Assembly (NCBI GenBank): GCA_037043455.1
Contig: JAWPHD010010327.1
Coordinates: 1 to 64,000, forward strand
Direction: 5' to 3'
Length of the DNA: 64,000 bases
Origin: Cyrtodaria siliqua
Lineage: Eukaryota; Mollusca; Bivalvia; Adapedonta; Hiatellidae
The position numbers were made by a program, and so were the translations under genes. The notes beneath the pieces are model-generated. The model was not told the DNA's origin. It searched no databases and saw nothing but the letters and a program-made list of their open reading frames with translations. Of the stretch, positions 11,326 to 21,200 are shown piece after piece (within the stretch, counting starts at the first letter, position 1; the number at the start of each line of letters is the position of its first letter).

Positions 11326-11379
11326 ATGTCCACCGAGACAACGGAAAACATGGTGGGTGGTCAACAATTGATCCAGTAA
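11326..11379 (+). CDS. Short open frame of 17 codons inside the LTR
   Basis: Starts in a favourable context (TCAAAATGTCC), reads MSTETTENMVGGQQLIQ and stops at TAA. The identical peptide is encoded in the 3' LTR at 20,474-20,527, although the surrounding LTR sequence differs at a few per cent. It lies about 100 bp after the TATA box, so it would be in the 5' leader of element RNA. It may be a leader peptide frame or chance. Confidence 0.35.
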   Translation: MSTETTENMVGGQQLIQ

Positions 11380-11769
11380 TAATATTCCTCCAGTATTGGT
11401 GGAGGACCACTTTATTTATTTATTTATTAGTGAAATCTAATATAGGCTTTTAATAGTTAGTAGTTAATTCCACCAGAATTGGTACCCCTAAATTCCAATA
11501 TAGACTTGGTGAGTTGGTTTAATACATATTTAGGTGGGAGAAAAAGTACACCCATTCTTATCTGAATAGACTGTAAGATTTATTGTATATACTGTATATA
11601 TATTGAAGTAAACATAACATACAACAATGAACTGGTCATAATGAGTTGTTAGATCTTCAACACCAACCAATATAAAACTTAGCAGTAGCCTGACCGCTTG
11701 GCAAAACATCCATGACAAGAACCCTAAAACACGGTGGTAGCACCCCGAGTGGGGGTAGGCGCTACATTT

Positions 11770-11787
11770 TGGTGTCAGAAGTGGGAT
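11770..11787 (+). promoter_or_regulatory. Primer-binding site
   Basis: TGGTGTCAGAAGTGGGAT begins three bases after the 5' LTR. The opening TGG pairs with a tRNA CCA end, and GTCAGAAGTGGGA resembles primer sites of other animal Ty3/gypsy elements (tRNA-Leu type, from memory; not verified). Confidence 0.75.
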
Positions 11788-11889
11788 CTTCTGATATACA
11801 CCGTGAAAGTTCCATTTTCACCGACCGTCTACAATTCTTAACAGTTATTTAAATGGCATCTTCAGACAAATATAGCAAAATTAGGGAAT

Positions 11890-12075
11890 CTTAATTGTGA
11901 TGATTTCCTCCAACATTCGGTGACAATTTACTTGGTGATATTCCACCAATATCGGTTATTCTTGGTGTTAATTATATTTCAACCAACATTCGGTGAAAAG
12001 TCAGTTCGGTGATTTCCACCAACAATCGGTGAAAAGTCAGTTCAGTGATTTCCACCAACTTTCGGTGAATACACC
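11890..12075 (+). repeat. Short direct repeats in the retrotransposon leader
   Basis: The phrase TTCCACCAACAWTCGGTGA occurs about five times with GTCAGTTCGGTGA spacers between the primer-binding site and gag. No fixed period. It may be part of the leader or packaging region; function unknown. Confidence 0.5.
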
Positions 12076-12168
12076 AACTGGTGCAGAATACTTCATTTTC
12101 TGACTGTGAATCATTTTGGTATTCTGAAATTAAAATAAAACAAACATTAACATTAATAAAGGTTAAAC

Positions 12169-13428
12169 ATGGATCAATCGGATAATGAAAATCCGTTAGA
12201 AGAAGAGTCAATTGCAGATCCACAATCACCAACCGATGATGATACCAGATCACCGTTTGATTTTAACAGAGTTGAAAGGCGTATTGAGCATCAACTCCAT
12301 GAAATGACTACACAGGTTTAAAGCACTGTAATGACCCTGGCTAATCAAATGCAAGCTATTAATGAGAAAATGGCTAGATTTAGTTCTATGAATGAAGAAA
12401 TGCACCATAGGCTACAAAGCATTGAACGAGAAAATGACAACTTGCAAAATCAATTAGGGGAAAACAATAACAATGACCAACCCTTTGTGAGACAATCTCG
12501 CAATCTAACGGTCTATCAACACAGGCCTTTAGAAAATGAAAACAGACACGAAAATACTGCAATACAGTCTAAGGGAGATAACCGCATGCACATAAAACCC
12601 CAGAAATATGATGGAAATAAAGATCTCACAGAATTCCTCACCTCATTCCAAATTTGCTGTGACATAAACAAATGGCATTACCACGAAAAAGGGTTATACC
12701 TGGCAAGTTGTTTGTCTGGTAATGCACGTTCAATACTGATTGAGATGTCACCGATAGAAACACGTGATTATCGAAACTTAGTCACCAAATTAAATGCTCG
12801 TTTTGGGTCTGAGAATAGAGCAGAAATATTTCGTGCACAACTCAAGACACGCACTAGAGCAAAAGGGGAATCTATTCAAGATTTAGCACAATCTGTCAGA
12901 ACTTTAACTAGAAAGGCCTACCCAAATACCACAACTGAGGTTATAGAGGTAATTGCCTTAGATCAGTTCATCGATGCGATAAATGATAGCAGTATTCGAA
13001 TACGACTAAGGGAACTAAGCATTGATAATATCTCTCAAGCAGAAGAAATTGCCACCAAAATGGAGGCATACAAACTGTCAGATGGCCTCCGAATGAAGTA
13101 TGTGGGTGAGGTAACTACTCCAAATCAGCCAAACTCAGAGAGTATGACAAAACTCTGCCAAACTCTTGAGAACTTATCAAACAAATTTGATCAATTTGTT
13201 AAAATACAAGATCAAAATAAAACACAGCCACTAAGAAGAGCACAGCAAAATAACCAGTTCAGGGGAGATAATCACTATTATCACCAAAATCCTCCATATA
13301 GGCAGAATTATAGACAGGGTCCCTCTAATCAACAAGAAAGACCAACTCCAAACTGGAGAAACCAAAATGAACAAAACAACCCGGGAAACTGGACTCAGTC
13401 GAACTGGGGGTCCACAGGTCGACAGTAG
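12169..13428 (+). pseudogene. gag: gag (one internal stop)
   Basis: Frame from ATG 12,169 to TAG 13,428, 420 codons, broken only by TAA at 12,319-12,321; the frame resumes unshifted. The N-terminal third is acidic and coiled-coil-like (MQAINEKMARFSSMNEEMHHRL). The middle (PQKYDGNKDLTEFLTSFQIC ... YLASCLSGNARSIL) resembles the retrotransposon Gag capsid domain. The C-terminus is rich in Asn, Gln and Arg (QFRGDNHYYHQNPPYRQNYR) and shows no CCHC zinc knuckle, unusual for a Ty3/gypsy Gag of this size. Gag forms the particle shell that packages element RNA. Confidence 0.8.
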
Positions 13429-13835
13429 TAAATGGGCCAAAAGATGCATGCAATATTAAAACAAATTCAGGGTTTGAAGATGGGTATTTTGTCAAAGCTA
13501 AATTATTAGACAAATCCCTAACTTTTCTAGTGGACAGTGGTTCTGCAGCAATTATTCTTAATAAAGAATTCCTACAACATTTACCTCCAAATGTCTGTCC
13601 TTCAATACAGCCTGTACACACCAAACTTCTAACTGTCACGGGTGAAGTCTCGTCATTCTATGGTAAAGTGAATGTTAATCTGCAGCTAGGATCTCAAACT
13701 TTCAACATAGATGTTCGTGTAGCTGAAATACAAAATGATGGTATTTTAGGTCGTGACTTCATGAGGGGCCGATGCAATTTGTTAGTTGAAAAAAATTCTA
13801 CTTACAGTAAATGGGGAGAAGATTCCTTGTTTTAA
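13373..13835 (+). pseudogene. pol: pol: aspartic protease region
   Basis: Open frame lying -1 relative to gag and overlapping it by about 55 bases, as expected for -1 frameshift expression of pol. LVDSGSAAIILNKEF holds the catalytic D-S-G triad and ILGRDF the second conserved protease motif. It stops with TAA at 13,833-13,835. The following 270 bases to the reverse transcriptase carry several stops and frame changes. The protease would mature Gag-Pol. Confidence 0.8.
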
Positions 13836-14104
13836 ACATTCCAACACCAACTATTCTAGTGTGTGTAGGGTTGCAGTGAAGGAAACATAAGACATACCTC
13901 CTGAATCCGAAATTATTATAATGGGGCAGCCTTTGGATCCTTTCAATCGAAAGCGAGCAGGCATCACCGAAGCAAAACAAGAATTTGTTGAGCGTAGTGG
14001 GTAATTAGTAGCAAAAGCACTTGTAAAACCCTGAGGATCGTTGCATTCCAATAAGATTAGCAAACTTAGGAACAGAAAATTATAAACTACATAAGGGCAT
14101 TATT
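13836..14104 (+). pseudogene. pol: protease to reverse transcriptase linker, heavily broken
   Basis: Conserved-looking stretches (RVAVKET, then IPPESEIIIMGQPLD, then KALVKP) can be followed in one frame with at least three stops, then the frame changes near 14,045 into that of the reverse transcriptase. This is the most damaged part of pol. Confidence 0.65.
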
Positions 14105-15913
14105 GTGGCAAATTTAGAATCTGTCGATAATATAAAATACGAGACTGTTGGTGCAGCCACCACTACAGACCCTGGTGTAATTAAGCACACTCAACAGAAT
14201 TTACCGTCGCACTTAGAAGAGGTTTATATTAGATGCTCCAATGAACTTACTGTAGAGCAGAAGCTCGTTTTCAAACAACTATTAATAAAATACCAGATGA
14301 TATTTTCTAAAGATTATGATGATCTTGGGTTTACACATGCAATTGAATTTACAATTGAAACTGGAAATAATAAACCAGTTAAAACAGCACCTTACCGCAT
14401 ACCCTTGTCTAAGCGAAAGGTAGCTGAAGATGAAATTGGGAGATTAGCAAATGCGGGAGTTATAGAACATGCATGTAGTCCTTGGCTGTCCCCAGTAGTA
14501 ATGGTACCTAAACCAGATGGAACCACAAGGTTCTGTATAGATTTCCGCAAGGTAAACAAATCAATTGTCAATGGCGATGCTCAACCATTACCTAGGTGTG
14601 ACGATTTGATAGATCAATTATCAGGGAACAGTTGGTTTTCCACCATGGACTGCAAATCTGCATACCATCAAGTCCAAATTAAAGAGTCCGATCGACCGGT
14701 CACTGCTTTTGCAATACCGGGAAGCCCACAATGGCAATTCACGCGCATGCCATTTGGGTTAATGACTAGTCCAGCAGCATTTGAGAGACTCATGGAAAAG
14801 GTTCTATTAGGCCTATCCTATGTTATTTGCTTGATATATCTTGATGACTTGTCGTCACCAAGTAAGACATTTGAAGGTCAAATGAAAAACTTGGAGAGTA
14901 TTTTCACACGATAATTAGAAGCCAATCTTAAACTTTGTCCAAAGAAATGCCATTTCTTTCAACGGGTGGTTAGTTTCTTGGGACACCGAATCAGTGAGGC
15001 AGGAGTAGAACCCTGCCCTGAAAAGGTCAAGTCAGTGGCAGAGTGGCCCCGACCTCGCAACCTAAAAGAAACACGAAGCTTTATTGGTCTAGCTTCGTAC
15101 TACAGAAAAATGATTCAGGGATTTGCAACCATTGCAAAACCCCTACATAAACTGGCAGAGAAAAACAGACCATTCACATGGGATGATGAGTGTGAAAAGA
15201 GTTTTGTGACATTAAAGAAACGTCTCACTAACGCTGCCATCTTGGCATTTCCAATGCCAGATGCCCAGTATGTTTTAGACACAGAAGTTATTGCCTACTA
15301 TTCTCGGTGTTTTTCAAAAACCGAAAGACGTTATTGTGTGACTAGAAAAGAACTTCTTGCCTTAGTCAGCGCCATAAAATATTTTCATCACTTCCTTTAT
15401 GGCACCGAATTCAAGTGTCGATGTGACCATGGTAGTCTCCAATACTTACTAAATTTCAAGAACTGTGAGAGTCAACTTGCACGTTGGCTGGAAATCTTGT
15501 CCTCGTATCGGTTCAAGGTTGAATATAGGCCTGGTAGAGTTCATTCCAACTGTGATGCTTTATCGCGCAGACCTTGTCTTGATCAAAACTGCTCCTACTG
15601 TGAGAGAGCTGAAAACAAGTATGGTTCTGAAAAAGAAAACGAGTCTGGACACTTAGTCTCCCAGCAAAACGAGATATCTATACCATTAGATATTGCGGAG
15701 ACACATAAAGCTATAGGTGACACGTTAATTTATGATAAGATACCCCAGAAGGATTTTAGTCCCAACCCACAAATTATTTCAGTTAATGCCGTGTACACAA
15801 CCTCCAATTCAGAACCATCTACAAGCAAACAACGAAACGACCTTAATACAGATCCAAACGAGGGCTGTAACTCTGGTTATGACCAGGACTGTATATCAGA
15901 TCCGACGTTGTAA
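14105..15913 (+). pseudogene. pol: pol: reverse transcriptase and RNase H (stop plus internal deletion)
   Basis: Reverse transcriptase motifs appear in order: VVMVPKPDGTTRFCIDFRKVN, DCKSAYHQV, FTRMPFGLMTSPAAFERLM and the catalytic YLDDL near 14,840. A TAA at 14,912-14,914 interrupts the frame, which then resumes with NLKLCPKKCHFFQ and VSFLGHRIS. RNase H follows (SFIGLASYYRKMI linker, YFHHFLYGTEF, DHGSLQYL, RPGRVHSNCDALSRRP). At 15,275-15,300 the text goes from YVLDT directly to EVIAYYSR, so about 20 residues, including the region after the first catalytic Asp, are missing. The enzyme copies element RNA into DNA. Confidence 0.88.
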
Positions 15914-17295
15914 ACGGTGATGTTCAGGCAGGTACTAGTACAGAAAAAGGCGCAGAGTCTGACTTAAGTGAAGCTACTATTCAACAGGCACAGTTGCAAG
16001 ACTTTTCTCTATCCAAGTTGATATCATGGAAAAGAAAAAAGAAGAGACCTAATTGGGGTGAAATAGCACCATATGGTAAAGAACTGAAATATTATTGGTC
16101 TCGGTGGGACTCGATAATCTTCGAAAATGAAATATTATATAGGCTATGGGAAAGTGATAAGGGCGATAAAGTAGATCGACAAATCATTATCCCGCCTAGT
16201 TTGAAGAACGACATATTTCTTCAGTTGCATAATGGCATGACCGGAGCTCACTTTGGTATAAAGAAGACCTTAATGAAGGCCAGGCAAACATTTCATTGGT
16301 GTGGACTGAAAAAGGATGTTGAGCACTGGTGTAAAATCTGTGACACCTGTGCTAGTAGAAAAACTCCTTCCAGAAAAGCAAAATCTTCAATGAAGATTTA
16401 CAATGTGGGGCAACCCATGGAACGAATTGCAATAGACATCCAGGGTCCATACCCTACTACTTACCAAGATAATTGTTATATTATGGTAGTAGGTGACTTA
16501 TTTACCAAATGGGTGGATGCTATCCCTCTAAAAAGTCAGAAATCAGACCATGTTGCAACTGAGTTAGTCAATAAATTTATATGTCAAATTGGTGTACCTA
16601 TGGAACTGCACTCAGACCGTGGCTCAAGCTTCGAAAGCAAGCTATTCCAAGATGTATGCAAACTACTTGGAATTTACAAGACACGTACCACTGCGTCTAG
16701 ACCAATGTCCGACGGATTTATTGAAAGAGCTAACCGTACTATAGAAAACATGTTATCTGCTTTTGTTGATTCAAACCAGAGAAACTGGGATGAAAAACTT
16801 CCACTGTTAATGATGGCATACAGGTCTTCTGTCCAGGAATCTACCGGGGTAACTCCTTGTAAAATGATGCTAGGCCGAGAGATAAATTTACCTATTGACC
16901 TGGCTATGGGTAAACCTGCAGATGATATGGTCATGTCCGAGTCCGAGTATGCCTATCGACTTGAGCAAAAGTTGGTGAATATCCACGAGTTTGCTCGAGT
17001 ACACCTAGAGATTGCATGTAGAAACATGAAGAAACAATATGATAGGAAAACATACTTCAACACCTATGATGTAGGTGCAGCAGTGTAGAATCATGATCAA
17101 CGACGGACCAAAGGAAAGAGTCCAAAACTGCAAAGGTCCTGGAAGGGTCCCATGATAGTGATCACCAGGATAAACGATGTTTTGTATAGAATAAAGGAGG
17201 GCCCAAGAAGTCGCCCTAAGGTGGTACACCACGATAGGTTAAAGCCCTATCAGGGAATAAACAAACCTACATGGTTTGAATATACAGTGAATTAG
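15914..17295 (+). pseudogene. pol: pol: integrase (stop near the C-terminal domain)
   Basis: The frame opens before 15,994. An HHCC zinc domain (LHNGMTGAHFGIKK ... CKICDTC) is followed by the D,D35E core: IAIDIQGP, HSDRGSSFES and SDGFIERANRTIENML, so all three catalytic acids remain. TAG at 17,086-17,088 interrupts it. The same frame continues to 17,295 with LQRSWKGPMIVITRINDVLYRI and VVHHDRLKPY, the GPY/F-type C-terminal domain. The RNase H-integrase linker is disrupted near 15,913 by a frame change. Integrase inserts element DNA. Confidence 0.88.
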
Positions 17296-17583
17296 TGGAC
17301 ACACACAAGGTTATGTTTACAGACTGAAATAATTGTATACTTCAACATATTATTATCATTTTTATTATTATCCATAATAACCAAGTGTTATTATAAATAG
17401 ATAGTTCATGAAATAATTCTGAGATTGTCAACTTAATGGCCTCACAGGGGTCTCCTAAGACGCCTATACTCACCAAGTCTTTTTCCCCACCAGCTGAATT
17501 AAACGGCTTTTCCAGTATCTACCCATGTTTAACCAACCTCAACCTGTAACGAGATGTGTATAAAACGAGATTAATTTCTCTAT
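17296..17583 (+). other. pol to ORF3 spacer with a 37-codon frame
   Basis: ATG 17,436 opens a 37-codon frame (MASQGSPKTPILTKSFSPP ...) ending TAA 17,547. TCTCTATTTGCAG at 17,577-17,589 looks like a splice acceptor just before the finger frame of ORF3. No donor in the 37-codon frame gives the right phase, so a spliced ORF3 start is possible but unproven. Confidence 0.35.
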
Positions 17584-18727
17584 TTGCAGGGTTGGTTGTT
17601 TGAATGCAACATCTGCCCAAACATGAAGGTCGCGACGAAATGGTCCATTGAACGCCACTGTCAGGAAAACCATAGCGGGTTACGATACAGATGTCTCCTA
17701 TGTAACAAGACCTTTTCAAGGGATAAAGGAAATCACGGCTGTCGGACTACCACAAGGAATTATGTCCGATATGATACCCTGAGTGGTGTAAGTGGTATAG
17801 AAGCTTTGGACTTGCTTAGAACCTACAAGAACACAAAAATGATGACTCATTTTAAATGCGTATTTGGGTCAAAGATCAACTACAAGAGAAAGCCTTCGCC
17901 CCCAGAAACATCCACCAACATCAAGAAACCCAGGACTGAGCCCAAGAAAATGCCGCCCCAACGAGACTCTCCACCTAGAAGGATTATCAACACCAGAGAT
18001 ACTCTTGGTTTAGAGGAAGGTTCCGACGATTCCTTGTCCGACATAGAGTCTGTAACCCTAGATCCTCTTAGCCCGCTACCTACCACACCAAAACAACCCT
18101 CCATCGGCCAGTCATCAATCAACAAGACACCAACTGCCACCCACCACAAGACCTCAACCATCACCAACCACAAGACACCAACTGTCACCAAAAACAAAAC
18201 CTCAACCGTCACCAACATGACCCCAACGGTCACAACCAATAAGACACCAACATTGATTCAGAGAAGACACCCAACAAGACACCAACCGCCACTAACCACA
18301 AGACCTCAACCATCACCAACCACAAGACACCAACTGTCACCAACAACAAAACCTCAATCATCACCAAAAACAAAACCTCAACCGTCACCAACAAGACACC
18401 AATGGTCACCATCAACAAGACACCAACATTGAGTTCTCCTACTCTAGATTCAGAGAAGACACCCAACAAGACACCAACATTGAGTTCTCCTACTCTAGAT
18501 TCAGAGAAGACACCCAACAAGACACCAACTGCCACCACCACCAGGTTCCCATCACAGAACCCACCCAACCTCCATCCAGATAATGCATCCACCCAGAAAC
18601 CAACCATTACACCGAACAAGGACCCCACTGCCACTGACAACAGTACTGCAGCATCTACAACCAAGCAGACAACCTCCACCAACACCCAAAAGTCGATACC
18701 ACCCGTGGCACGTTAATAAAGGCATGA
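17584..18727 (+). pseudogene. Retrotransposon ORF3, part 1: C2H2-like fingers and Lys/Thr/Pro repeat tail
   Basis: Located where an env gene would sit. From about 17,590 the frame reads GWLFECNICPNMKVATKW with a C-x2-C ... H-x5-H finger, then YRCLLCNKTFSRDKGNHGC, a second C2H2/C2HC-like finger. A basic, Pro-rich linker and an acidic Ser-rich patch (EEGSDDSLSDIES) follow. Then come about 20 copies of a KTPTVTNN/KTSTITNH-type repeat in low-complexity DNA. A 16-base deletion near 18,257, seen against two intact copies of the same unit at 18,425-18,520, shifts the frame; the repeats continue in the new frame to TAA at 18,714. There is no signal peptide or membrane helix, so it is not an envelope protein. 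It appears to join the BTB domain that follows. Confidence 0.6.
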
Positions 18728-18967
18728 AATGGCCCCTTATTCAATATTGCGAAGGACGAATCGTCAAACAACTTTTTTGTAGATCGTGATGCAAAGCACT
18801 TTCATGTCATTTTAAACTTTTTAAGGAATAACTTAGAGACTCCCCTGTGCTGTTTCTCCAGGGAGAGAAGAGATATCGTAGAACAACTACAAGATGCTAC
18901 ATATTTCCAAATCACCCAATTGATCCATACATTGGAAGCGAAACTACAAAACATTATAGAATACTAA
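18703..18967 (+). pseudogene. Retrotransposon ORF3, part 2: BTB/T1 (KCTD-like) domain
   Basis: The frame 18,728-18,967 encodes FFVDRDAKHFHVILNFLRNN, then EERRDIVEQLQDATYFQI and a terminal Leu-rich helix. FxDRDxxxFxxILNFLR is the hallmark of the T1-type BTB domain of KCTD proteins and Kv channel T1 domains, and the downstream helices fit too. A likely first strand (VNKGMKW, compare LNVGG) sits in another frame at 18,707-18,730, so there is at least one frameshift and probably a short deletion. T1 domains form tetramers or pentamers, and KCTD proteins often act as cullin-3 adaptors. What such a domain does in a retroelement is unknown. It lies inside the element, upstream of the purine tract. 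Confidence 0.65.
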
Positions 18968-19029
18968 ACACTACATCAATTTGATGATGTATACAAATAC
19001 TACTTGTGTACTACCTGAAGACCAATTAA

Positions 19030-19216
19030 TTATAGTTTGGTTAAAACTTGAATACCCCTGCCGGAGCAGTTCATATATAATAAAGTTTGGGTAAAACTTG
19101 AATACCCCTGCAGGAGCAGTTCTAATAATAAAGTTTGGGTAAAACTTGAATACCCCTGCATCCGCAGTAAATATAAATTAGGTTTGGGTAAAACTTCAAT
19201 ACCCCAGAAGGCACAG
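19030..19216 (+). repeat. About 56-bp tandem repeat in the retrotransposon 3' region
   Basis: Four copies of a unit built around GGTAAAACTTGAATACCCCT and GCAGGAGCAGTT. The copies differ in the final dozen bases. It lies between ORF3 and the 3' LTR. Confidence 0.8.
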
Positions 19217-19249
19217 TTGATACAGTTATGCATAAAGGTTAATTGTACC

Positions 19250-19510
19250 GTATGATGATCTTAGGATAGTGCCATAGTGCCTCTTTCGATATTATGATAA
19301 GTGATGGAAATATTGTTTGATTAAGTTGTTGTTCTATTTGGATCTTAGAGTCGTGCGATAAAGCCCTCTTCGGTCGGATGACATAGATATAGTTACTAGA
19401 GAAACGTACGTTATTACCGAATGATGAGAAAGTTCTTTGTTGTTTTATTGAATCTTAGTGTCGTGCCTTAGAGCCCACTTCGGTTATATGAGATGTGAGT
19501 AGTGTATAAG
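19250..19510 (+). repeat. About 110-bp diverged tandem repeat in the retrotransposon 3' region
   Basis: Three related units starting GATCTTAGGATAGTGCC, GATCTTAGAGTCGTGCG and AATCTTAGTGTCGTGCC, each followed by AGAGCCC-TTCGGT-like sequence. No coding capacity. Confidence 0.6.
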
Positions 19511-19909
19511 TATTGTGGGAGGAGTTTATAGTTTACGCCTTGTTGTTCGAGTAGTGAGCAACACGTTGACGGTATTATTAAACTTGATAAGATGCACCCC
19601 GTCCGACTCAGTCAATTTGCAGCAGGATTTGTCAGTTTGATATTTATTTTGATGGGTATTACTTACAAAGTGTCTTTAGAATAATTTATTGTAACTGCAA
19701 TAATTTAATATAGACAATAGTATTACTTTTTCATTATAAATGCATGAATTGTTTTTAATTTGTTAAAATTTGAATTGTTTACTAATTGCCAATTAACCAG
19801 TCATTTCTAGGTTGTTGAAATGGTCTCCTCATAGTTAAATGTTATTATACTATACCAATATGCTAGGCTGCATCCGTCTATGTCGTACAATCTTCAGTGA
19901 CTGAAGCTA

Positions 19910-19926
19910 TTTTGGGGAGGGTGCAA
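19910..19926 (+). promoter_or_regulatory. Polypurine tract
   Basis: TTTTGGGGAGGGTGCAA ends immediately before the TG of the 3' LTR. The G/A run fits the primer for plus-strand DNA synthesis. Confidence 0.7.
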
Positions 19927-20920
19927 TGTTACGACGACCATTTCAATTTCCTCTCATGTACACTTGTTTACATTTGTGAAGCATGTGGCCGCGCACCATA
20001 CGGCATTTAGTTTCATGTATTTGCTCCGAGAATCAGTGTTGCGCGCAACATGCTTGTAGAAATAACTCACCAAGTCACACATCTACCATACTGCGAAGTG
20101 CCGATGAAGCATTCGCCGTTTTGTAGCCTTTATTAGTGAATTTAATCAGCCAAATTTGTTGTTTTTCATCATTGTCGATTCTAAATATCATTCGGATATG
20201 CTTTGGTTTCTTCATCCGATTTCGAAGTACAGCGTTCTCGGCTTTATTCGACCCTGTCCGTTATGGTTCGCCCTTTTACGTTTGAGCCCGATTTCTACCG
20301 AAGTGACTTCGGTATGTGACGTCGACTACGTCACATCGCATGTGTGACGTCGTCTTTGCCCCTCTCTGAGTATAAAAGCCGAGTTTGTTGTGTTTTTCTT
20401 GAGAGGCGAAGTAACTCTCACAGAAAGCTGTCAGCTTTTTAGCTCTCCCCAAATTACAACCACAACAATCAAAATGTCCACCGAGACAACGGAAAACATG
20501 GTGGGTGGTCAACAATTGATCCAGTAATAATAGTCCTCCAGTATTGGTGGAGAACCCCTTTATTTATTTATTTATTTATTAGGGAAATCTAATATAGGCT
20601 TTTAATAGTTAGTAGTTAATTCCACCAGAATTGGTACCCCTAAATTCCCATATAGACTTGGTGAGTGGGTTTAAAACATATTTAGGTGGGAGAAAAAGAA
20701 CACACATTCTTATCTGAATAGACTGTAAGATTTATTGTATATACTGTATATATATTGAAGTAAACATAATAAACAACAATGAACTGGTCATAATGAGTTG
20801 TTAGATCTTCAACACCAACCAATATACAACTTAGCAGTAGCCTGACCGCTTGGCAAAACATCCATGACTCGAACCCTTTAAAACACGGTGGTAGCACCCC
20901 GAGTGGGGGTAGGCGCTACA
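19927..20920 (+). repeat. 3' LTR
   Basis: 994 bp, matching 10,775-11,766 with scattered substitutions, a 4-bp gap near 11,183/20,335 and one fewer or extra TTTA. The TATA box is at 20,371 and the 17-codon frame at 20,474. Followed directly by the ATAT target duplication. Confidence 0.92.
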
Positions 20921-21200
20921 ATATACCATAAAGCATATTTCACACTATGTAGCTCCTTTGAACTGGAGTGGCTTATCTGGCTAATTGCATAATATGATCA
21001 TAAAACCCCACCCCATAGTGCCTGTTACTGTGTATACCATAAAGCACATGCCACCCTAATTAGCTCCTTTGAACTGGAGTGGCTTATCTGGCTAATTGCA
21101 TAATAAGGTCATAAAACCCCATCCCATAGTGCCTGTTAGTGAGGTCATAAAATCTCAGTTGCTACTGTGTACACACCATAAAGCACACAACACTATACAT
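20921..21200 (+). repeat. About 107-bp intronic tandem repeat, part right of the LTR insertion
   Basis: Copies of a unit running ACCATAAAGCACATG ... AGCTCCTTTGAACTGGAGTG ... CATAGTGCCTGTTACTG. The retroelement interrupted one copy. The uninterrupted junction CTGTTACTGTGTATACCAT at about 21,024 shows the empty-site sequence and confirms the ATAT duplication. Confidence 0.8.

Larger units (their letters stand above)
10775..11766 (+). repeat. 5' LTR
   Basis: TG...CA-bounded long terminal repeat matching 19,927-20,920. It contains TGACGTC-like words near 11,163-11,203, a TATA box at 11,223 and a short open frame at 11,326. The last 35 bases contain a GC-rich foldback (GTAGCACCCC ... GGGGGTAGGCGCTAC). 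Confidence 0.92.
10775..20920 (+). mobile_element. Full-length Ty3/gypsy LTR retrotransposon, inactive
   Basis: A 10.1-kb element flanked by ATAT target duplications (10,771-10,774 and 20,921-20,924). It has two LTRs of 992 and 994 bp that begin TGTTACGAC and end GGCGCTACA, a primer-binding site, a purine tract, gag, and pol in the order protease, reverse transcriptase, RNase H, integrase, which is the Ty3/gypsy order. The LTRs differ at about 25-30 positions by eye (roughly 97% identical), so the insertion is not very recent. Gag and pol each carry stops; pol also has frameshifts and a deletion in RNase H. Between pol and the 3' LTR lie 2.6 kb with an extra coding region (C2H2-like fingers and a BTB/T1 domain) and two tandem-repeat blocks. 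It sits in the sense orientation in intron 1 of the THAP gene. Confidence 0.93.

Noticed and set aside
17880..18685. Antisense open frames rich in Val, Leu and Gly (17,880-18,239 and 18,230-18,685, minus)
   Set aside because: They are reverse readings of the Lys/Thr/Pro repeat tail of ORF3.
17584..18967. ORF3 as a retroviral-type envelope gene
   Set aside because: No signal peptide, furin-like site or membrane segment; the recognisable parts are zinc fingers and a BTB/T1 domain.
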